Source: Paenibacillus illinoisensis NBRC 15959
Lineage (GTDB): Bacteria > Bacillota > Bacilli > Paenibacillales > Paenibacillaceae
Assembly (NCBI RefSeq): GCF_004000925.1
Contig: NZ_BIME01000004.1
Location: 464,327 to 528,326 of the forward strand
DNA: 64,000 nt
Direction of reading: 5' to 3'
The first letter of the stretch is position 1, and each line of letters starts with the position of its first letter. Below the pieces are notes generated by a model. That model did no database searches and was not told where the DNA came from. It saw only the letters and a program-made list of their open reading frames with translations. The position numbers and the translations under genes are program-made. This document shows, piece by piece, positions 9,975-18,571 of the stretch.

Positions 9975-11306
9975 TTGAATTCCCCCCTCAGGAAGAAATT
10001 GCTAGGTCTTTTATTTGCCTTCTTTCTATGTGTAATCAGCCAGGCCATTCAGCCTGTGCAGAGTTATGCCTCCTTACCTGACGAATTACAGGTATTTGCA
10101 GGCAGGCAAGCAGATGTACGACTCGCTGTACCGGCTTCTTCCAGCGCCGTTGTAGACCGACCGGATATTGTTGGTTTAGATGGACAGGAGCAAGCAGTGC
10201 ATGTCACGAAGCAGCAACCATTGCATCTTCATCCTCAGCAGACAGGGCAAGCGAAATTAACCTTGAAGCTGTGGGGCAAAATTCCGGTCAAAACGGTTAA
10301 TGTGAACGTGATTCCGGATTTGCGAGTTGTACCCGGGGGGCAAACCATTGGCGTAAAAGTAAAGTCCGCTGGGATTTTGGTTGTAGGTCATCACTTGGTC
10401 CGTGCTGAAGGAGACCAAAGAGTCTCTCCAGGAGAAACAGCAGGCATTAAACTTGGGGATTTGATAACCCATATGAATGGCAAACGTCTGGATGGCGTTG
10501 CAGGCGTTGCTGAAGCTGTAGAGCAAGCGGGAAAAAGTAAAAAAGGGATCGATGTGGTATTGCAACGTGGGAAGGAAACCGTTAAAACACGACTCACACC
10601 AGCATATGATGCCGAAGATCAGGCCTGGAGGCTTGGGTTGTACATTCGTGATTCAGCCGCTGGCGTAGGAACGCTAACGTTCTATGCACCAGACCAAGGC
10701 GTGTATGGAGCTTTGGGGCATGTGATTACGGATATGAATACTCAAACATCCATTGTTGTAGGCAGTGGACAGATTGTCCAGTCGAATGTAACATCTATAT
10801 CCAAAAGTGAATCCGGAGATCCGGGTGAAAAACGTGCACATTTTCTTAAAGAAAGCAAAATATTAGGCAATATTGAGCGTAATACGGCTTTTGGCATATT
10901 TGGTAAGATGTCTGACAATCCTGATCACAGTTTATACACCAAGGGAATTCCTGTCGCTTTCTCACATGAAGTGAAGGAAGGACCGGCAGAAATTTTGACT
11001 GTTGTCGATGGTCAGCAGGTTGAACGTTTCGCCATCGATATTGTCCATGTGGCTGATCAATCGGAGCCTGCAACCAAAGGTCTTGTGCTTCGCATTACAG
11101 ATCCTAAGCTGCTTGATAAAACGGGTGGGATCGTTCAGGGAATGAGCGGCAGCCCAATCATTCAGAATGGCAAGCTCATTGGCGCTGTGACACATGTGTT
11201 TGTTAATGACCCTAAATCAGGTTACGGGTGTTTCATCGAGTGGATGTTACAGGATGCCGGCGTGATGATCAAAAAGGAAAAAGCAAAAAATCTTAAGGCT
11301 GGGTAA
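9975..11306 (+). CDS. spoIVB: SpoIVB serine peptidase (S55)
   Basis: Forespore-secreted protease that triggers pro-SigK processing by cleaving SpoIVFA. The 443-residue protein has an N-terminal membrane/signal segment (about 9-27), a PDZ domain (about 115-200) and the S55 peptidase domain. The GALGHVITD motif holds the histidine, and GMSGSP at residues 389-394 holds the nucleophile region. The start is TTG after AAAGGGAGTG. It is followed by a terminator overlapping its 3' end and then spo0A, the canonical pair. Confidence 0.96.
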   Translation: MNSPLRKKLLGLLFAFFLCVISQAIQPVQSYASLPDELQVFAGRQADVRLAVPASSSAVVDRPDIVGLDGQEQAVHVTKQQPLHLHPQQTGQAKLTLKLWGKIPVKTVNVNVIPDLRVVPGGQTIGVKVKSAGILVVGHHLVRAEGDQRVSPGETAGIKLGDLITHMNGKRLDGVAGVAEAVEQAGKSKKGIDVVLQRGKETVKTRLTPAYDAEDQAWRLGLYIRDSAAGVGTLTFYAPDQGVYGALGHVITDMNTQTSIVVGSGQIVQSNVTSISKSESGDPGEKRAHFLKESKILGNIERNTAFGIFGKMSDNPDHSLYTKGIPVAFSHEVKEGPAEILTVVDGQQVERFAIDIVHVADQSEPATKGLVLRITDPKLLDKTGGIVQGMSGSPIIQNGKLIGAVTHVFVNDPKSGYGCFIEWMLQDAGVMIKKEKAKNLKAG

Positions 11307-11324
11307 ACCGCCTTAAGATTTTTT
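11285..11324 (+). terminator. Intrinsic terminator of spoIVB
   Basis: Perfect 15-bp inverted repeat (AAAAAATCTTAAGGC and its complement) around a 10-base loop, ending in six T. The 5' arm lies inside the last codons of spoIVB. Confidence 0.9.
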
Positions 11325-11408
11325 GTCGAATGGAAAAGATAATTATCACATAATGAAATAAATTATTTATTATATAGCAATGCGAAAAAAAAATAAAGAA
11401 AAATAATT

Positions 11409-11445
11409 TTCGACAGAAGGAATTTCCTCGCCTGTGTCGAAAATT
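11409..11445 (+). promoter_or_regulatory. SigH-type promoter with two 0A boxes before spo0A
   Basis: Two Spo0A-binding boxes of consensus TGNCGAA are visible: TTCGACA (reverse orientation, 11409-11415) and TGTCGAA (11435-11441). Between them lies AGGAATT (11418-11424), then 11 bases, then GTCGAAAATT (11436-11445), which matches the SigH pattern AGGAWWW-N11/12-RNNGAATWW with one mismatch in the -10 core. This resembles the sporulation promoter Ps of Bacillus spo0A, which is SigH-dependent and under Spo0A~P control. The overlap of one 0A box with the -10 region is directly visible; its regulatory sign is inference. Confidence 0.7.
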
Positions 11446-11498
11446 TAACCTGTAAGGAAATGTACGAAACAGTGGTTAAACCAAAGGAGGATACCGTT

Positions 11499-12317
11499 TT
11501 GCAAAAAATTGAGGTATTGCTGGCTGATGATAATCGTGAATTTACGAATTTGCTTGCCGAATATATATCCGAACAGGAAGATATGGAAGTTACCGGAATT
11601 GCCTACAACGGGGAAGAAGTACTGCAGTTGTTGGAGCAAAGCCGTGATGTGCCGGATGTATTGATTCTGGATATTATTATGCCTCATCTGGATGGGCTGG
11701 GTGTATTGGAGCGTCTGCGCAACCTGAACCTGAATCCACAACCGAAAGTGATCATGCTTACGGCATTCGGTCAAGAGAACATCACACAGCGTGCCGTGCA
11801 GCTCGGTGCTTCTTATTACATCCTCAAACCTTTTGACATGGAAGTGCTCGCTAACCGAGTTCGCCAGCTTGTAGGATCCCAGACAACCGTCTCTTCAAGC
11901 ACGAACAGTGGTTCATCCATGTTTATGACCAACAAATCTAATGTAGTGCCAATGGGCAAACACAAAAATTTGGATGCCAGCATCACGTCCATCATACATG
12001 AAATCGGCGTTCCTGCGCATATTAAAGGATATCAGTATTTACGTGAAGCCATCACCATGGTATATAACAATATCGAAATTTTGGGTGCAATTACCAAAAC
12101 GCTGTACCCTGCGATTGCCGAGAAATTCAAAACAACGCCGTCCCGCGTTGAACGTGCTATCCGCCATGCGATTGAAGTGGCATGGACACGCGGAAACATC
12201 GACAGCATCAGCCACCTGTTTGGTTACACGATCAACATCAGCAAGTCGAAACCGACGAACTCCGAGTTCATCGCGATGGTTGCCGACAAGCTGAGAATCG
12301 AGCATAAGGTGTCTTGA
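11499..12317 (+). CDS. spo0A: Sporulation master regulator Spo0A
   Basis: Response regulator at the end of the sporulation phosphorelay. The receiver domain has the acidic pair Asp10-Asp11 and the phospho-acceptor Asp58 in LILDIIMP; Lys in YYILKPFD completes the pocket. After a serine/asparagine linker, the C-terminal DNA-binding domain carries [18 protein letters not shown]. The frame opens at 11460, but AAAGGAGG at 11483-11490 points to the TTG at 11499, giving 272 residues and the family N-terminus ([14 protein letters not shown]). A 0A/SigH region lies just upstream and a terminator downstream. Confidence 0.97.
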   Translation: MQKIEVLLADDNREFTNLLAEYISEQEDMEVTGIAYNGEEVLQLLEQSRDVPDVLILDIIMPHLDGLGVLERLRNLNLNPQPKVIMLTAFGQENITQRAVQLGASYYILKPFDMEVLANRVRQLVGSQTTVSSSTNSGSSMFMTNKSNVVPMGKHKNLDASITSIIHEIGVPAHIKGYQYLREAITMVYNNIEILGAITKTLYPAIAEKFKTTPSRVERAIRHAIEVAWTRGNIDSISHLFGYTINISKSKPTNSEFIAMVADKLRIEHKVS

Positions 12318-12361
12318 AAGGACCGGGAGTAGTTAGGTAATTATGAAAGCAACAGTATACT

Positions 12362-12418
12362 AAATGCCGCGATTTACGGGTCGATTAGCGCCCTATAGAT
12401 TGCGGCATTATTTTTTGT
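12362..12418 (+). terminator. Intrinsic terminator of spo0A
   Basis: AATGCCGC pairs with GCGGCATT, with an inner GGG/CCC stem in the loop, followed by a T-rich run. Confidence 0.85.
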
Positions 12419-12434
12419 TTCCTAATTTATTATT

Positions 12435-12453
12435 GATAATGAAAATTATTATC
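12435..12453 (+). promoter_or_regulatory. Fur box upstream of the AraC/SBP gene
   Basis: GATAATGAAAATTATTATC matches the classical 19-bp Fur consensus at 17 positions by eye. It lies about 60 bases before the start of the regulator gene, in AT-rich DNA suited to a promoter. Iron repression of the gene is therefore likely. Confidence 0.8.
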
Positions 12454-12511
12454 ATTTATAATAGGGGATAATTAGAAGCTTGATTTGGAAGGTAAGATTG
12501 GGGAGAGATTC

Positions 12512-14488
12512 ATGCAATCAAATGATCAGATACAACTTTGGAATCAGGCTGCGGTCAAAATTCTGGATGTTCGCCGGGTTGTTCTGGAAGCAGGAGAGCG
12601 AATTCAAGCCTATTATCTCCCTGCGAACAGTTTTATGTACAGTTTGAGGGGAAATGCTCTCGTTGAAATGGATGGACAAAAGCAGGTGACGACGGAATTT
12701 AACTTGCTACATGTAACTAAGGGGTCAAGACTTGATATCGAAGCCGAGGATGAGTTCGAATATATTATGCTGTTTTACAGAGCATTTCTTGCCTTTCCGA
12801 AACCGAGGTACGTATGGCGCTTAGAACAGGCTTCGGTTACACCATTTGCGCTTCAATATACATTTATGCCGGACAAACCTCTTTTATTGCTGCGTTATCT
12901 AAATGAAATGGAAAAGGCATGGATTCACGCAAGCCATCTGGATCAGCTTCAGCTCAAAAGCCTATTTTATCAATTTGTCCACGAACTTATGTCTCAACTG
13001 GCAGAGCAGGAAATACGTACAGCACGTCCAGATCCAGTGAAACAGGTGCTTCAGTACATACAAACCCATTATAGGGAGCACATGACCCTTGATACGTTGG
13101 CACATCATTTCAATTACAGCTCACGTCATCTGTCCATGCAGTTTAAACGGAAGACAGGTTCTAGCCCGATCGATTATTTGATCCAGTTACGGCTGACAGA
13201 AGCGAAAAAATTGCTGGGTTATTCGGACACTACCTTGAGGGACATTGCAGCAGAGGTCGGTTACTCCGATGTATATTATTTTAGCCGCCTATTTAAAAAA
13301 CATGTAGGGATGCCGCCTATCCGTTATCAGCAAAAAGTTAGAGAACAAAGGATAATAGAGGATCGTCCATTAGATGTCTCTGAATTGTCCATTGGCAGTA
13401 GACGGAACCAAAGATATATTGATTATGATAATCATTATCAATATATTAACGGAGGGTCTACACCAATGAAAAAAAGAAAAGCTAGCTCCAGCATGATATT
13501 CATTGCCATATTAAGTTTGACCATGATGTTATCCGCCTGCGGGGCAGGATCAACAGCAGCGCCGACTGCTAGCGAAGCAACGGGTAGCAGTTCGAACACC
13601 AACACTGCAGCCTCAACCACCACGGATGCAAGTGCACAGACGAATCAGGATAACGAAACGCGTACGATCTCAACGGTGAAGGGAGATGTGGTTGTACCTG
13701 CAAATCCCAAACGTGTCGTGGTGCTTTATCTTCAGGGAGATGTTGTTGCTCTTGGGGTGAAACCGATCGGCACTTCGGAAGTATTCGATGGAGCGGCGTA
13801 CAAAAGTGAGCTTGACGGGGTAAATTCACTGGGGAGCTGGTTTGAACCAAATGCGGAGGCTGTCATTGATCTGGATCCTGATCTGATTATTGTACCATCG
13901 GAAGCAACATATACGTTATTAAAAGATATTGCACCTACGATTTACATTCCATACGAGAAAATGACCACAGAAGAAAGACTTCGGGATATCGCAAATATTT
14001 TTGGGAAAGAGCAGGAAGCCGAGAAGCTAATTGCGGAACTAAATAGTAAAGTTGAAGCAGGCAAGAAAAAACTTGCTGATGCAGGCATACTGGACAAAAC
14101 GGTTTCCATCGTCGAAGGTGGTCTGAAAGAGATGTCCGTTGCGGAAAGCAAGCAATATGGACGGGGTTCTCAGGTGATTTATGAGTACTTGGGCATGAAA
14201 GCGCCAAAAGCTGTTCAGCAAAAAATAGATACAGTAACCGCAGCTGCAGGTTCAACTGTATCCATGGAAGTTCTCCCCGAGTATTTGGGGGAGTACGTGT
14301 TCCGATCTGTATATGAAGGAGCAGACGATCTGTCTGATAATCCGGTTTGGAGCAGTGTACCCGCGGTAAAAGAAGGACGTTTAATTGAAATTGACTTTGA
14401 TTTCTTCTATTATTCGGATGTATATTCCATCAACAAACAGCTCGATTATGTTGTGGAACATTTATTGGATACAGTAAAAACAAAATGA
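12512..14488 (+). CDS. AraC-type regulator in frame with a siderophore-binding lipoprotein
   Basis: One uninterrupted frame of 658 residues. Residues 1-175 form a ligand-sensing N-domain. About 180-285 is a double helix-turn-helix AraC domain (LDTLAHHFNYSSRHLSMQFK and LRDIAAEVGYSDVYYFSRLF). About 319-658 is a periplasmic-binding-protein domain of the iron-siderophore class, preceded by a complete lipoprotein signal with lipobox LSAC|G. The join (about 13370-13465) contains a near-perfect Fur box and a ribosome site yet no stop codon. Bacillus Btr (YbbB) is a real AraC-SBP fusion that senses bacillibactin, but its SBP part lacks an export signal. Here the internal signal suggests either two genes sharing an accidental open frame or a fusion in progress. 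I start at ATG 12512 (GGGGAGAG upstream); the open frame reaches TTG 12485. No permease or ATPase genes adjoin. Confidence 0.75.
   Translation: MQSNDQIQLWNQAAVKILDVRRVVLEAGERIQAYYLPANSFMYSLRGNALVEMDGQKQVTTEFNLLHVTKGSRLDIEAEDEFEYIMLFYRAFLAFPKPRYVWRLEQASVTPFALQYTFMPDKPLLLLRYLNEMEKAWIHASHLDQLQLKSLFYQFVHELMSQLAEQEIRTARPDPVKQVLQYIQTHYREHMTLDTLAHHFNYSSRHLSMQFKRKTGSSPIDYLIQLRLTEAKKLLGYSDTTLRDIAAEVGYSDVYYFSRLFKKHVGMPPIRYQQKVREQRIIEDRPLDVSELSIGSRRNQRYIDYDNHYQYINGGSTPMKKRKASSSMIFIAILSLTMMLSACGAGSTAAPTASEATGSSSNTNTAASTTTDASAQTNQDNETRTISTVKGDVVVPANPKRVVVLYLQGDVVALGVKPIGTSEVFDGAAYKSELDGVNSLGSWFEPNAEAVIDLDPDLIIVPSEATYTLLKDIAPTIYIPYEKMTTEERLRDIANIFGKEQEAEKLIAELNSKVEAGKKKLADAGILDKTVSIVEGGLKEMSVAESKQYGRGSQVIYEYLGMKAPKAVQQKIDTVTAAAGSTVSMEVLPEYLGEYVFRSVYEGADDLSDNPVWSSVPAVKEGRLIEIDFDFFYYSDVYSINKQLDYVVEHLLDTVKTK
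13421..13439 (+). promoter_or_regulatory. Fur box embedded in the regulator/lipoprotein frame
   Basis: GATTATGATAATCATTATC differs from the 19-bp Fur consensus at a single position. It lies inside an open frame, 27 bases before the internal ATG of the lipoprotein. Such a site makes sense as the operator of a promoter for the lipoprotein alone. Confidence 0.85.
13466..14488 (+). CDS. Iron-siderophore ABC transporter substrate-binding lipoprotein (internal start)
   Basis: This is the 3' part of the preceding frame read from an internal ATG with GGAGGG 10 bases upstream. The 340-residue product starts MKKRKASSS, has a hydrophobic stretch and a lipobox (LSACG), then a low-complexity Ser/Thr/Ala spacer typical of lipoproteins. 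The binding domain has NPKRVVVLYLQGDVVALGV and DLIIVPS motifs of the FhuD/FepB-like class. Function: capture of ferric siderophore outside the membrane. Its own Fur box and ribosome site argue that this shorter protein is made. The ligand is unknown, and the permease must be encoded elsewhere. Confidence 0.8.
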   Translation: MKKRKASSSMIFIAILSLTMMLSACGAGSTAAPTASEATGSSSNTNTAASTTTDASAQTNQDNETRTISTVKGDVVVPANPKRVVVLYLQGDVVALGVKPIGTSEVFDGAAYKSELDGVNSLGSWFEPNAEAVIDLDPDLIIVPSEATYTLLKDIAPTIYIPYEKMTTEERLRDIANIFGKEQEAEKLIAELNSKVEAGKKKLADAGILDKTVSIVEGGLKEMSVAESKQYGRGSQVIYEYLGMKAPKAVQQKIDTVTAAAGSTVSMEVLPEYLGEYVFRSVYEGADDLSDNPVWSSVPAVKEGRLIEIDFDFFYYSDVYSINKQLDYVVEHLLDTVKTK

Positions 14489-14577
14489 CCCTTATTGGAT
14501 CATCTTTGTTTTGAGAAAATTGTTTTGTTTTTATCCATTGTATTTTGATAAGATTCCCATTAAACTAGGGATTAAGT

Positions 14578-14596
14578 GATAATGAGAATCGATATC
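14578..14596 (+). promoter_or_regulatory. Fur-box-like site before the ferredoxin-NADP reductase
   Basis: GATAATGAGAATCGATATC matches the Fur consensus at 16 of 19 positions and lies 45 bases before the likely ATG. It is weaker than the two upstream boxes. Confidence 0.65.
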
Positions 14597-14640
14597 AAAT
14601 ACTCGATGTTATGGATCGAATTAACGGAGGTAACCTTAAT

Positions 14641-15678
14641 ATGGATCAGCAGTTGGAACTATATGATGTAACCATTATCGGCGGAGGTCCCGCGGGGATG
14701 TACTCTGCCTTTTATAGCGGTATGCGGGATATGAAAACCAAATTGATTGAAGCACGGGACAGACTCGGCGGACGCATGCTCTTTTATCCGGAGAAGATGA
14801 TCTGGGACGTGGGTGGTGTAACACCGATTTTATGCGCAAATCTGATTAAGCAGTTGGAAGAACAGGCGAGAACATTTGAACCTACGATTGTGTTTGAACA
14901 GCAAATTGAAGGTTTTGAACGTCAACCTGACGGTACCATTATTTTGACTTCTGCTACAGGTGAGAAACATTGGACACGAACAGTGATTATGGCCATTGGT
15001 TATGGAATATACAAAATGGCGAAGCTGGAACTTGAGGGAGCTGACCGTTACGAGGTAACGAATCTGCACTACACGGTGCAGGAATTGGAACCTTTCCGGG
15101 GCAAACGTGTCCTTATCTCTGGGGGAGGCGATTCTGCAGTCGACTGGGCCAACGAGCTTGAAGCTCTGGCAGAACAAGTCACGGTTGTACATCGACGCGA
15201 TCACTTCGGAGGACTGGAGCGAAATGTAATTCGTATGAGAGAATCCTCGGTGGATGTTCGTACACCCTATGCAGTGAATACGCTACACAGTGTTAGTGGC
15301 GAAGTAATTGAACAAGTCACGATATCCCACGTGGAAACAGGTGAAAGTGAACTGCTGGAAGTCGATGCAATTATCGTTAATCACGGCATGAAGAGTGACT
15401 TTGGCCCCATTCGGGACTGGGGATTGGATCTTGGAGAGTGGCATGTAACCACAACAGAGAAGCTTCAAACCAATATTCCGGGTGTATTCGCGGCAGGCGA
15501 CTTTGTGGATTATGGCAGCAAGCTATATCTTATTGCAGGAACATTCACGGATGCTGCCCTAGCAGTCAACAGTGCCAAACTATACATGGATCCTGAGGCA
15601 GAAAAAGTAGCCTATGTATCTTCTCATAACAGCCGATTCAAAGAGAAAAACAAAGCTCTCGGTGTTGTAGAAGAATAA
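14641..15678 (+). CDS. Ferredoxin/flavodoxin--NADP reductase (YumC/YcgT type)
   Basis: 345-residue thioredoxin-reductase-fold flavoprotein without the redox CxxC of true thioredoxin reductases. The FAD motif GGGPAG is at 14-19, the NADPH motif GGGDSAVDW near 161, and the C-terminal FAD segment [11 protein letters not shown] near 285. Bacterial type II FNRs pass electrons from NADPH to ferredoxin or flavodoxin; Bacillus YcgT is a Fur-regulated relative. Placement behind a siderophore-binding lipoprotein and a Fur-like box suggests a role in reductive iron release (inference). The frame opens at 14611, but GGAGGTAAC fits the ATG at 14641. Confidence 0.88.
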   Translation: MDQQLELYDVTIIGGGPAGMYSAFYSGMRDMKTKLIEARDRLGGRMLFYPEKMIWDVGGVTPILCANLIKQLEEQARTFEPTIVFEQQIEGFERQPDGTIILTSATGEKHWTRTVIMAIGYGIYKMAKLELEGADRYEVTNLHYTVQELEPFRGKRVLISGGGDSAVDWANELEALAEQVTVVHRRDHFGGLERNVIRMRESSVDVRTPYAVNTLHSVSGEVIEQVTISHVETGESELLEVDAIIVNHGMKSDFGPIRDWGLDLGEWHVTTTEKLQTNIPGVFAAGDFVDYGSKLYLIAGTFTDAALAVNSAKLYMDPEAEKVAYVSSHNSRFKEKNKALGVVEE

Positions 15679-15690
15679 ATACCAAATCAA

Positions 15691-15752
15691 AAAACCATAA
15701 CCTTAATTACCTTGACTGAATACCAGGTATTAGGGTTGTGGTTTATTTTTTG
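15691..15752. terminator. Bidirectional terminator between convergent genes
   Basis: AAACCATAACC pairs with GGTTGTGGTTT (one wobble), and an inner AATTACCT/AGGTATT stem extends it. There are T runs on both strands, serving the FNR gene and the FlxA-like gene. Confidence 0.8.
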
Positions 15753-15766
15753 TGTGTCTAAATTTA

Positions 15767-16540
15767 TTAAGCTAAAATGTCAATCGATGTATTGGGGTTT
15801 AACATTGTCGAAGAATTGGAATGTTGTTTGTTGTCCATAACATCGTTGTTATCCGAAAGTATATCGTCTTTATTTTCCTTTTCCGCTTTCACCTCTTCTG
15901 TAGAAGTTTTCTCAGCAGTCGGTTCATTGCGTGGAGCTGTTTCGTTTATATCTTTGAGTAATTCCCCAATTTTCTTATCCGTACTTCTAATGTGGGATTT
16001 AACTTCCTGAACCATTTCTCGTTTCATCTGAAAAACGGTATGCTCTGCATTTTCAAGCATTACCGATTTGCCGTTATCTGCATGAGGATTACTATCTAAT
16101 AAGGTACGATCAAATCGAACGCCGCCCTCAAGCGTGTTGATTGAACCTTGCATTTTCTCACGGGATCCAACCAGCTTTCCCAATTGATCGTATGTATTGC
16201 TATTCTTGATTACAGAACCGAGTGAGACCGTATCTTCAGGTTGAGATTCAGAACTCTTGGGCTTTTCATTCTCTTTTTGACGTGTCTTTTCCTGAATCTC
16301 TTCTGCTTTAATTTGAGCAATTTGAGCGTCAATTTCCTGGATACTGGAGTTCAGGGTTTGAATGCGCTGCATTTTCGTTTTTGTATCCAGCTTTTCATTG
16401 GATCTCACCGTTTGCATTTCTTCGCTTAGTCTTGCTTTTTGTTTCATTAAGTCCTGGATGATCTTGTCCGTTTTGGTAGCTGTATTACTGCTGCTCTGAT
16501 TGGTTCCGGTGCTTCTGTTCGATGATGAAACGGATAACAT
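15767..16540 (-). CDS. FlxA-like coiled-coil protein
   Basis: 257 hydrophilic residues starting [18 protein letters not shown], then a coiled coil (about 22-90) rich in Lys/Glu/Gln ([16 protein letters not shown]), and a charged C-terminal half. The first part resembles the FlxA family (unknown function, flagellum-linked regulation in E. coli). No signal peptide or membrane segment. The frame opens at 16630, but AGGAGGAATATCCT precedes the ATG ending at 16540. It runs opposite to its neighbours and has a private terminator. Confidence 0.7.
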   Translation of the reverse strand: MLSVSSSNRSTGTNQSSSNTATKTDKIIQDLMKQKARLSEEMQTVRSNEKLDTKTKMQRIQTLNSSIQEIDAQIAQIKAEEIQEKTRQKENEKPKSSESQPEDTVSLGSVIKNSNTYDQLGKLVGSREKMQGSINTLEGGVRFDRTLLDSNPHADNGKSVMLENAEHTVFQMKREMVQEVKSHIRSTDKKIGELLKDINETAPRNEPTAEKTSTEEVKAEKENKDDILSDNNDVMDNKQHSNSSTMLNPNTSIDILA

Positions 16541-16740
16541 AGGATATTCCTCCTGGGTGTGATAGTCGCATGATTTTTTTATCATACTTATTATAATATC
16601 GGAATTTTGGGTTATTCTGTTAAGAGACACTGAAACCTGCAGCAGCTAAGATGTATGGCAGTTTGATCAGTTCCGAAGTGAAAACTATAATATGAAAATA
16701 GACGAATAAATCTGACAGAGTGGAGAATACGGGGTGGGGT

Positions 16741-17379
16741 ATGTCTAAAATGTTTCGGAGTTTCATTTCCTCTGTCCTCAGGGTTACCAAAGGAAAGAAA
16801 CGAATCAAATACGCAGCCATTTATCTTGCTGTTGCCGGTGCTTTGCATCGATTACTGGTTGAGAGTAGGCGTGAGCGATCCGCAGCCAAACGGCTGCAGC
16901 AGGATCTTCCTGTCGCAGAACTGAGGCAAATGAAGCTGGAACCGGGAGATATCGTTTACACGCCAAGTTCGGAATCGACCTATTATGCAGGACATATGGG
17001 GATTATTGGGCTGGACGGCAAAGTGTATCATGTTCATCCTTATGGACCCGTGTTCGCCGATTCCCTGGAGTGGTATCTTACCAGGTTCTATGAAGGAGAT
17101 CGTTTCATTGTATTTCGTTCACGTTTAAACCAGGCTGGGCAGCGTGCGGCCGAGTGGGTGCACGATCACTACAAGCAGGTTAAGTTTTATCGATTGCAGA
17201 CCAATTTGCGAAGCATTGAACGAAATTATTGCTCCAAATTTGTATATCAGGCCTATCAATTTACCTCGGGGCTGGATCTGTGGAGCAGAAAGTTTACCCG
17301 GTTTAATCAAGGGTACATCTATCCGTTCCGAATTGAGCGTTCACCTGCTTTGGAAGTATTGGGTACCTTTTATAAATAA
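16741..17379 (+). CDS. YiiX/YebB-like permuted papain-fold hydrolase
   Basis: About 212 residues. After a basic N-terminus with one hydrophobic helix (IYLAVAGALHRLL), the protein has LEPGDIVYTPS, then GHMGIIG with the likely catalytic histidine, and NYCSKFVYQAY with the likely catalytic cysteine. That His-before-Cys order marks the circularly permuted NlpC/P60-related group, which acts on amide or ester bonds, often in cell wall or lipid metabolism. GTG 16720 is an alternative start; neither start has a strong ribosome site. Substrate unknown. Confidence 0.75.
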   Translation: MSKMFRSFISSVLRVTKGKKRIKYAAIYLAVAGALHRLLVESRRERSAAKRLQQDLPVAELRQMKLEPGDIVYTPSSESTYYAGHMGIIGLDGKVYHVHPYGPVFADSLEWYLTRFYEGDRFIVFRSRLNQAGQRAAEWVHDHYKQVKFYRLQTNLRSIERNYCSKFVYQAYQFTSGLDLWSRKFTRFNQGYIYPFRIERSPALEVLGTFYK

Positions 17380-17397
17380 AGATTCAATACTGACATG

Positions 17398-17445
17398 GCT
17401 GTCCTTGGCCCTCCATAGGGAGGATAGCTTTTGTCGGTTTTTTTT
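17398..17445 (+). terminator. Probable terminator after the papain-fold gene
   Basis: GCTGTCCT pairs with AGGATAGC (one wobble) around a GGCCCTCC-rich loop. A T-rich stretch with eight T follows shortly after. Confidence 0.55.
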
Positions 17446-17610
17446 GATATGTATACTGAATAAAGACAGGAAAAGGCTCTAAAACGTCGAATAGATTATG
17501 AGATAGACGTGCACAACTGGGAATTGTATACATAATACCGGCAAGTTCAATTTGACCGGAGAACGATGAAGAATGGCTGCAATTTAGTCTAGAGAAAGAG
17601 TGAGAGTGAG

Positions 17611-17826
17611 ATGAAATGGCTGGGCTTCTTACACGGATTCAGACGCAAACAAAACGTAGTGAAGCTATCGGACTACACACCTAAAAAAGAAAGGAGGCAC
17701 TACTGCTCCATTTGCAACAAAAAAGTTGAATCAGTAGTTTATTATGCAGCGCCTCAGGGAAATGTTGCAGGTGTATGCAGTTCCTGTAAGCTGTTGGCGG
17801 ATGAACGTGGAATGTACCCCATTTAA
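17611..17826 (+). CDS. Small zinc-ribbon protein
   Basis: 71 residues with two knuckles, CSIC (near residue 33) and CSSC (near 56), that would bind one zinc. The N-terminus is basic. No recognised family or partner. The ribosome site AGAGTGAGAGTGAG is acceptable. A short terminator separates it from the next gene, which also carries a Cys-knuckle pair. Confidence 0.65.
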   Translation: MKWLGFLHGFRRKQNVVKLSDYTPKKERRHYCSICNKKVESVVYYAAPQGNVAGVCSSCKLLADERGMYPI

Positions 17827-17837
17827 TAGGAAGAATC

Positions 17838-17879
17838 ATGCTCAGGAAATAACATTGCTTTGATTTATGAGCATTTTTG
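17838..17879 (+). terminator. Probable terminator after the 71-residue zinc-ribbon gene
   Basis: ATGCTCA pairs with TGAGCAT across a 23-base loop, followed by TTTTTG. The stem is short. Confidence 0.5.
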
Positions 17880-17915
17880 TAGTACATTAGCAAATGTATT
17901 CGAAGGAGGATTCTA

Positions 17916-18392
17916 ATGTACTCAGGTAGACAAGACGATACTTTATACATCATGACCTACACCTTAAACAGCGGTATCAAGGGTACGGTTCCACTGTCTA
18001 ATAAGCAGATTGTTGAGTGGCTGGATTGCTACAGAAATGAGAAGCGCTTCGTGACCGAGATTGGGAAAGAGTTCTTTGGATTGAATGCAGGCCTCGTGGC
18101 AGATTTCAAAGTTCAAAATCATTTATCCGATTATCAACAGACCATCATGCCCACACAGCAGCAGGATAATCTGGAACGCTTGTCCAGTGCATATAAATCA
18201 ACCGAGCTATTGATGAAAATTGATTGCAAATGCGGTACGGCATATGTAACGGAATCTCCGTATAAGCGAACCAAATGGTATTGTACGAAGTGTAAAGAGA
18301 TTGTATTTCTGGACGCCAAAAAAGGAATGGTGGAAACGTCCCGCGGTGACGCATACTACATGACCAACAAATATTTTGTTTCCCGCGACTAG
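17916..18392 (+). CDS. Zinc-ribbon protein of unknown function
   Basis: 158 residues. The C-terminal third holds CKCG and CTKC (residues about 105-127), a likely zinc ribbon. The N-terminal part contains SNKQIVEWLDCYRNEKRFVTEI, which could be a small helical binding domain. I do not recognise the family. GAAGGAGG lies 8 bases before the ATG and a strong terminator follows, so it is a well-formed single gene. Confidence 0.7.
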   Translation: MYSGRQDDTLYIMTYTLNSGIKGTVPLSNKQIVEWLDCYRNEKRFVTEIGKEFFGLNAGLVADFKVQNHLSDYQQTIMPTQQQDNLERLSSAYKSTELLMKIDCKCGTAYVTESPYKRTKWYCTKCKEIVFLDAKKGMVETSRGDAYYMTNKYFVSRD

Positions 18393-18410
18393 TGGGAGAC
18401 TACGAATTAG

Positions 18411-18437
18411 AGCACCGCTTTGAAGCGGTGCTTTTTT
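18411..18437 (+). terminator. Intrinsic terminator
   Basis: GCACCGCTT pairs with AAGCGGTGC around a short loop, followed by six T. Confidence 0.92.
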
Positions 18438-18482
18438 GTAATGAATGTTGAACCGGGTAGAGCGAATGCAGTGGTTGAGCAA

Positions 18483-18506
18483 AAAAAGCCCTTCAGGGCT
18501 TTTTAA
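18483..18506 (-). terminator. Terminator of tdk (bidirectional shape)
   Basis: AAAAGCCC TTCA GGGCTTTT hairpin with A/T runs on both sides. It lies downstream of tdk on the minus strand. A second hairpin (GGCAGGT/ACCTGCC, about 18511-18551) stands between it and tdk. Confidence 0.8.
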
Positions 18507-18571
18507 GAACAGGCAGGTCTGACTCAGAGTTCTGTCTCAGAGAACCTGCCGAATATATAATAAAAGCTGAA

